Shown: positions 62,853 through 64,000 of the stretch, one piece after another | How positions within the stretch are numbered: position 1 is the stretch's first letter | Layout: each line of letters begins with the position of its first letter | NCBI RefSeq assembly: GCF_021603645.1 | Contig: NZ_BQHJ01000012.1 | Location: forward strand, 184,806-248,805 | From: Pseudomonas pseudonitroreducens | GTDB lineage: Bacteria; Pseudomonadota; Gammaproteobacteria; Pseudomonadales; Pseudomonadaceae | Reading direction: 5' to 3' | Length of the DNA stretch: 64,000 nt | Translations under genes and position numbers: made by a program | Notes under the pieces: model-generated | The model's input: the letters and a program-made list of their open reading frames with translations, nothing else | Told to the model about the DNA's origin: nothing | Database searches by the model: none

Positions 62853-63876
62853 CTAAAGTACCCTTGGCAGCTCGTCCCAGCGGCAGGTGTATCCCGGAGA
62901 ACGCAGCTCCTGCTTCATCGACCAGCCGCCCAGGGCCGGCACGCGCGCCAGGCGCACGGTGCCGCGGCCCATGTTGGTGTTGATCCTGTCCACGGTTGCC
63001 ATCAGCGCCGCGCTGCGCGGCCGCGGCGCCGGAGCGAACAGGTCGGCCTGTACCTGCCCGGGGCTGGCCAGGTTCATCAGCATCACCCCGGCTTTCTGGT
63101 ACCGGTAGCCGGGCCGGTAGATACCCTCCAGCCCGGCCAGCGCCGCCTGCACCAGGTCGCGCGAGTCGTTGCTCGGCGTGTGCAGCGGCACGCTGGCGGT
63201 GCGCGCGTAGCGCGGCTCGTCCGGGTTGAACACCCCGGTGCGGATATACACCTGCAGCAGCTGGCACACATCGCCTTGCGCGCGCAGCTTCTCCGCTGCG
63301 CGGCAGGCGTAGCTGGCCACCGCCTCGCGCAGCGGCGCCAGCTCCGTCACCCGGCGCGAAAAGCTGCGGCTGCAGGTGATCATCTGCTTCGGCTCCGGCC
63401 CCTCGTCCAGGGCGAAGCACGCCTCGCCGCGCAGCTCGCGGATGGTCTTCTCCAGCACCACCGAGAACTGCTTGCGCATCGTCCAGGCGTCCTGCTGCGC
63501 CAGATCCCAGGCGGTTTTAACACCCAGCGCGCCCAGGTGCGCCTGCAGCTTGCGCCCCACGCCCCACACCTCGCCCAGCGGCGCGTCCTTGAGCAACGCC
63601 GCCTGCTGCTCGGGCCGCGTGGCCACCACCACCCCGCTCTGGCTGCGCCGCTTGGCGGCCCAATTGGCCAACTTTGCGAGGGTTTTCGTTGTGCTGATGC
63701 CGACCCCCACCGGCATGCCCGTCAGGCGCTGCACCTCCGCGCGAATGTGCCGCCCGTAGCCAGCCAACGGCCGGCCCAGCCCGGCCAGGTCGAGAAAGCT
63801 CTCGTCGATCGAATACACCTCAAGCCGCGGCGCCAGCTCGCGCAGCACCCGCACCACCCGGGCGGAAACGTCACCG
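62853..63876 (-). pseudogene. rulB: umuC/rulB-type Y-family polymerase, 5' end lost
   Basis: Residues match UmuC/RulB from GDVSARVVRVLRELAP onward. They include the catalytic YSIDESFLDL, the little-finger domain and the C-terminal DUF4113 tail (LMATVDRINTNMGRG). The first part, including the N-terminal catalytic Asp and finger residues, is replaced by unrelated sequence above about 63876, although the frame stays open to 63941. rulB is a documented insertion hotspot for integrase-bearing elements in Pseudomonas. The polymerase should be inactive. Confidence 0.85.
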
Positions 63877-64000
63877 TTTATGTGTAATAGAAAGTCAATA
63901 AGAACCGGGCCATGCTCGCCCTTGGAGCTTCTCATACCCAACCGGTATGGCTGTAGCTTCTGAGGAGATCGCCGTCGCTCACCGGATCATCCGGTCATCC
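63877..64000. mobile_element. End of a second element inserted in rulB
   Basis: Beginning near TTTATGTGTAATAGAAAG, the sequence no longer matches UmuC. It holds an imperfect repeat (GGAGCTTCTCATACC... and ...GTATGGCTGTAGCTTCTG). Only about 124 bp are visible, so the element's genes cannot be seen. Confidence 0.55.

Larger units (their letters stand above)
43557..64000 (+). mobile_element. Integrated element with recombinase operon and defence cargo (left end to window edge)
   Basis: The left boundary is exact: host radical SAM coding sequence up to GAGCACG (43556) is replaced by TTATCGTTGACAAAG. An AT-rich five-gene recombinase operon follows, then type I restriction-modification, a helicase module, an AbiEi-like gene, small genes and an interrupted rulB. 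No REP or CCCTCACCC element occurs after 43233. The right boundary is not visible, so the element runs to or past 64000. The cargo is closer to host GC than the recombinase operon. Confidence 0.75.

Overview
The window is high-GC Pseudomonas chromosome. The strongest evidence is gene order: the Aer2 chemotaxis cluster followed by siaABCD, and bauABC with a divergent bauR, both match P. aeruginosa synteny. The many GTAGGAGCGAG-type REP elements and host genes such as prlC, the 8-oxoguanine deaminase and a LexA-controlled PA0069-type radical SAM gene fit as well. A species cannot be fixed from sequence alone; the P. nitroreducens/citronellolis group is plausible.

Positions 1-8 kb hold metabolic and transport genes: a Tsx-like porin, an AraC regulator, a KgtP-type dicarboxylate permease, a FetAB-like ABC exporter, an SDR and an 8-oxoguanine deaminase. 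Positions 8.3-21.4 kb are one long rightward block. It starts with a membrane-anchored MCP-like protein and a possible 16-residue microprotein, then cheY-cheA-cheW-aer2-cheR-cheD-cheB, and ends with siaA-siaB-siaC-siaD, the phosphatase/kinase/target/diguanylate cyclase switch for aggregation. Positions 21.4-26.4 kb are small accessory genes and repeats. They include a BRO-N gene preceded by what looks like a phage c4-type antisense RNA, and a RAYT transposase next to an 80-bp tandem array of its REP sequence.

Positions 26.5-30.9 kb hold beta-alanine catabolism (bauC, bauB, bauA, and divergent bauR). Positions 31.3-35.2 kb hold a probable nitrogen-compound catabolic operon (flavin monooxygenase, RidA, DUF1028, M20 deacylase). 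Positions 35.6-43.1 kb are housekeeping: HAD phosphatase, lipoprotein, gamma-carbonic anhydrase, prlC, a YheV-like protein, a Phd/RelE toxin-antitoxin pair and a PiT phosphate transporter.

At 43556 the host sequence stops inside a radical SAM gene that carries a consensus LexA box. From there to the window end lies an integrated element. Its first part is a tight, AT-rich five-gene operon: three tyrosine recombinases, a P-loop/HTH protein and a small HTH protein. Cargo follows: a type I restriction-modification system (hsdM, hsdS, hsdR), an XRE-regulated winged-helix plus helicase pair that may be a defence module, an AbiEi-like gene without a toxin, small unknown genes, and a umuC/rulB gene whose 5' end has been cut off by a second element at about 63876. 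The recombinase operon now sits directly downstream of an SOS promoter.
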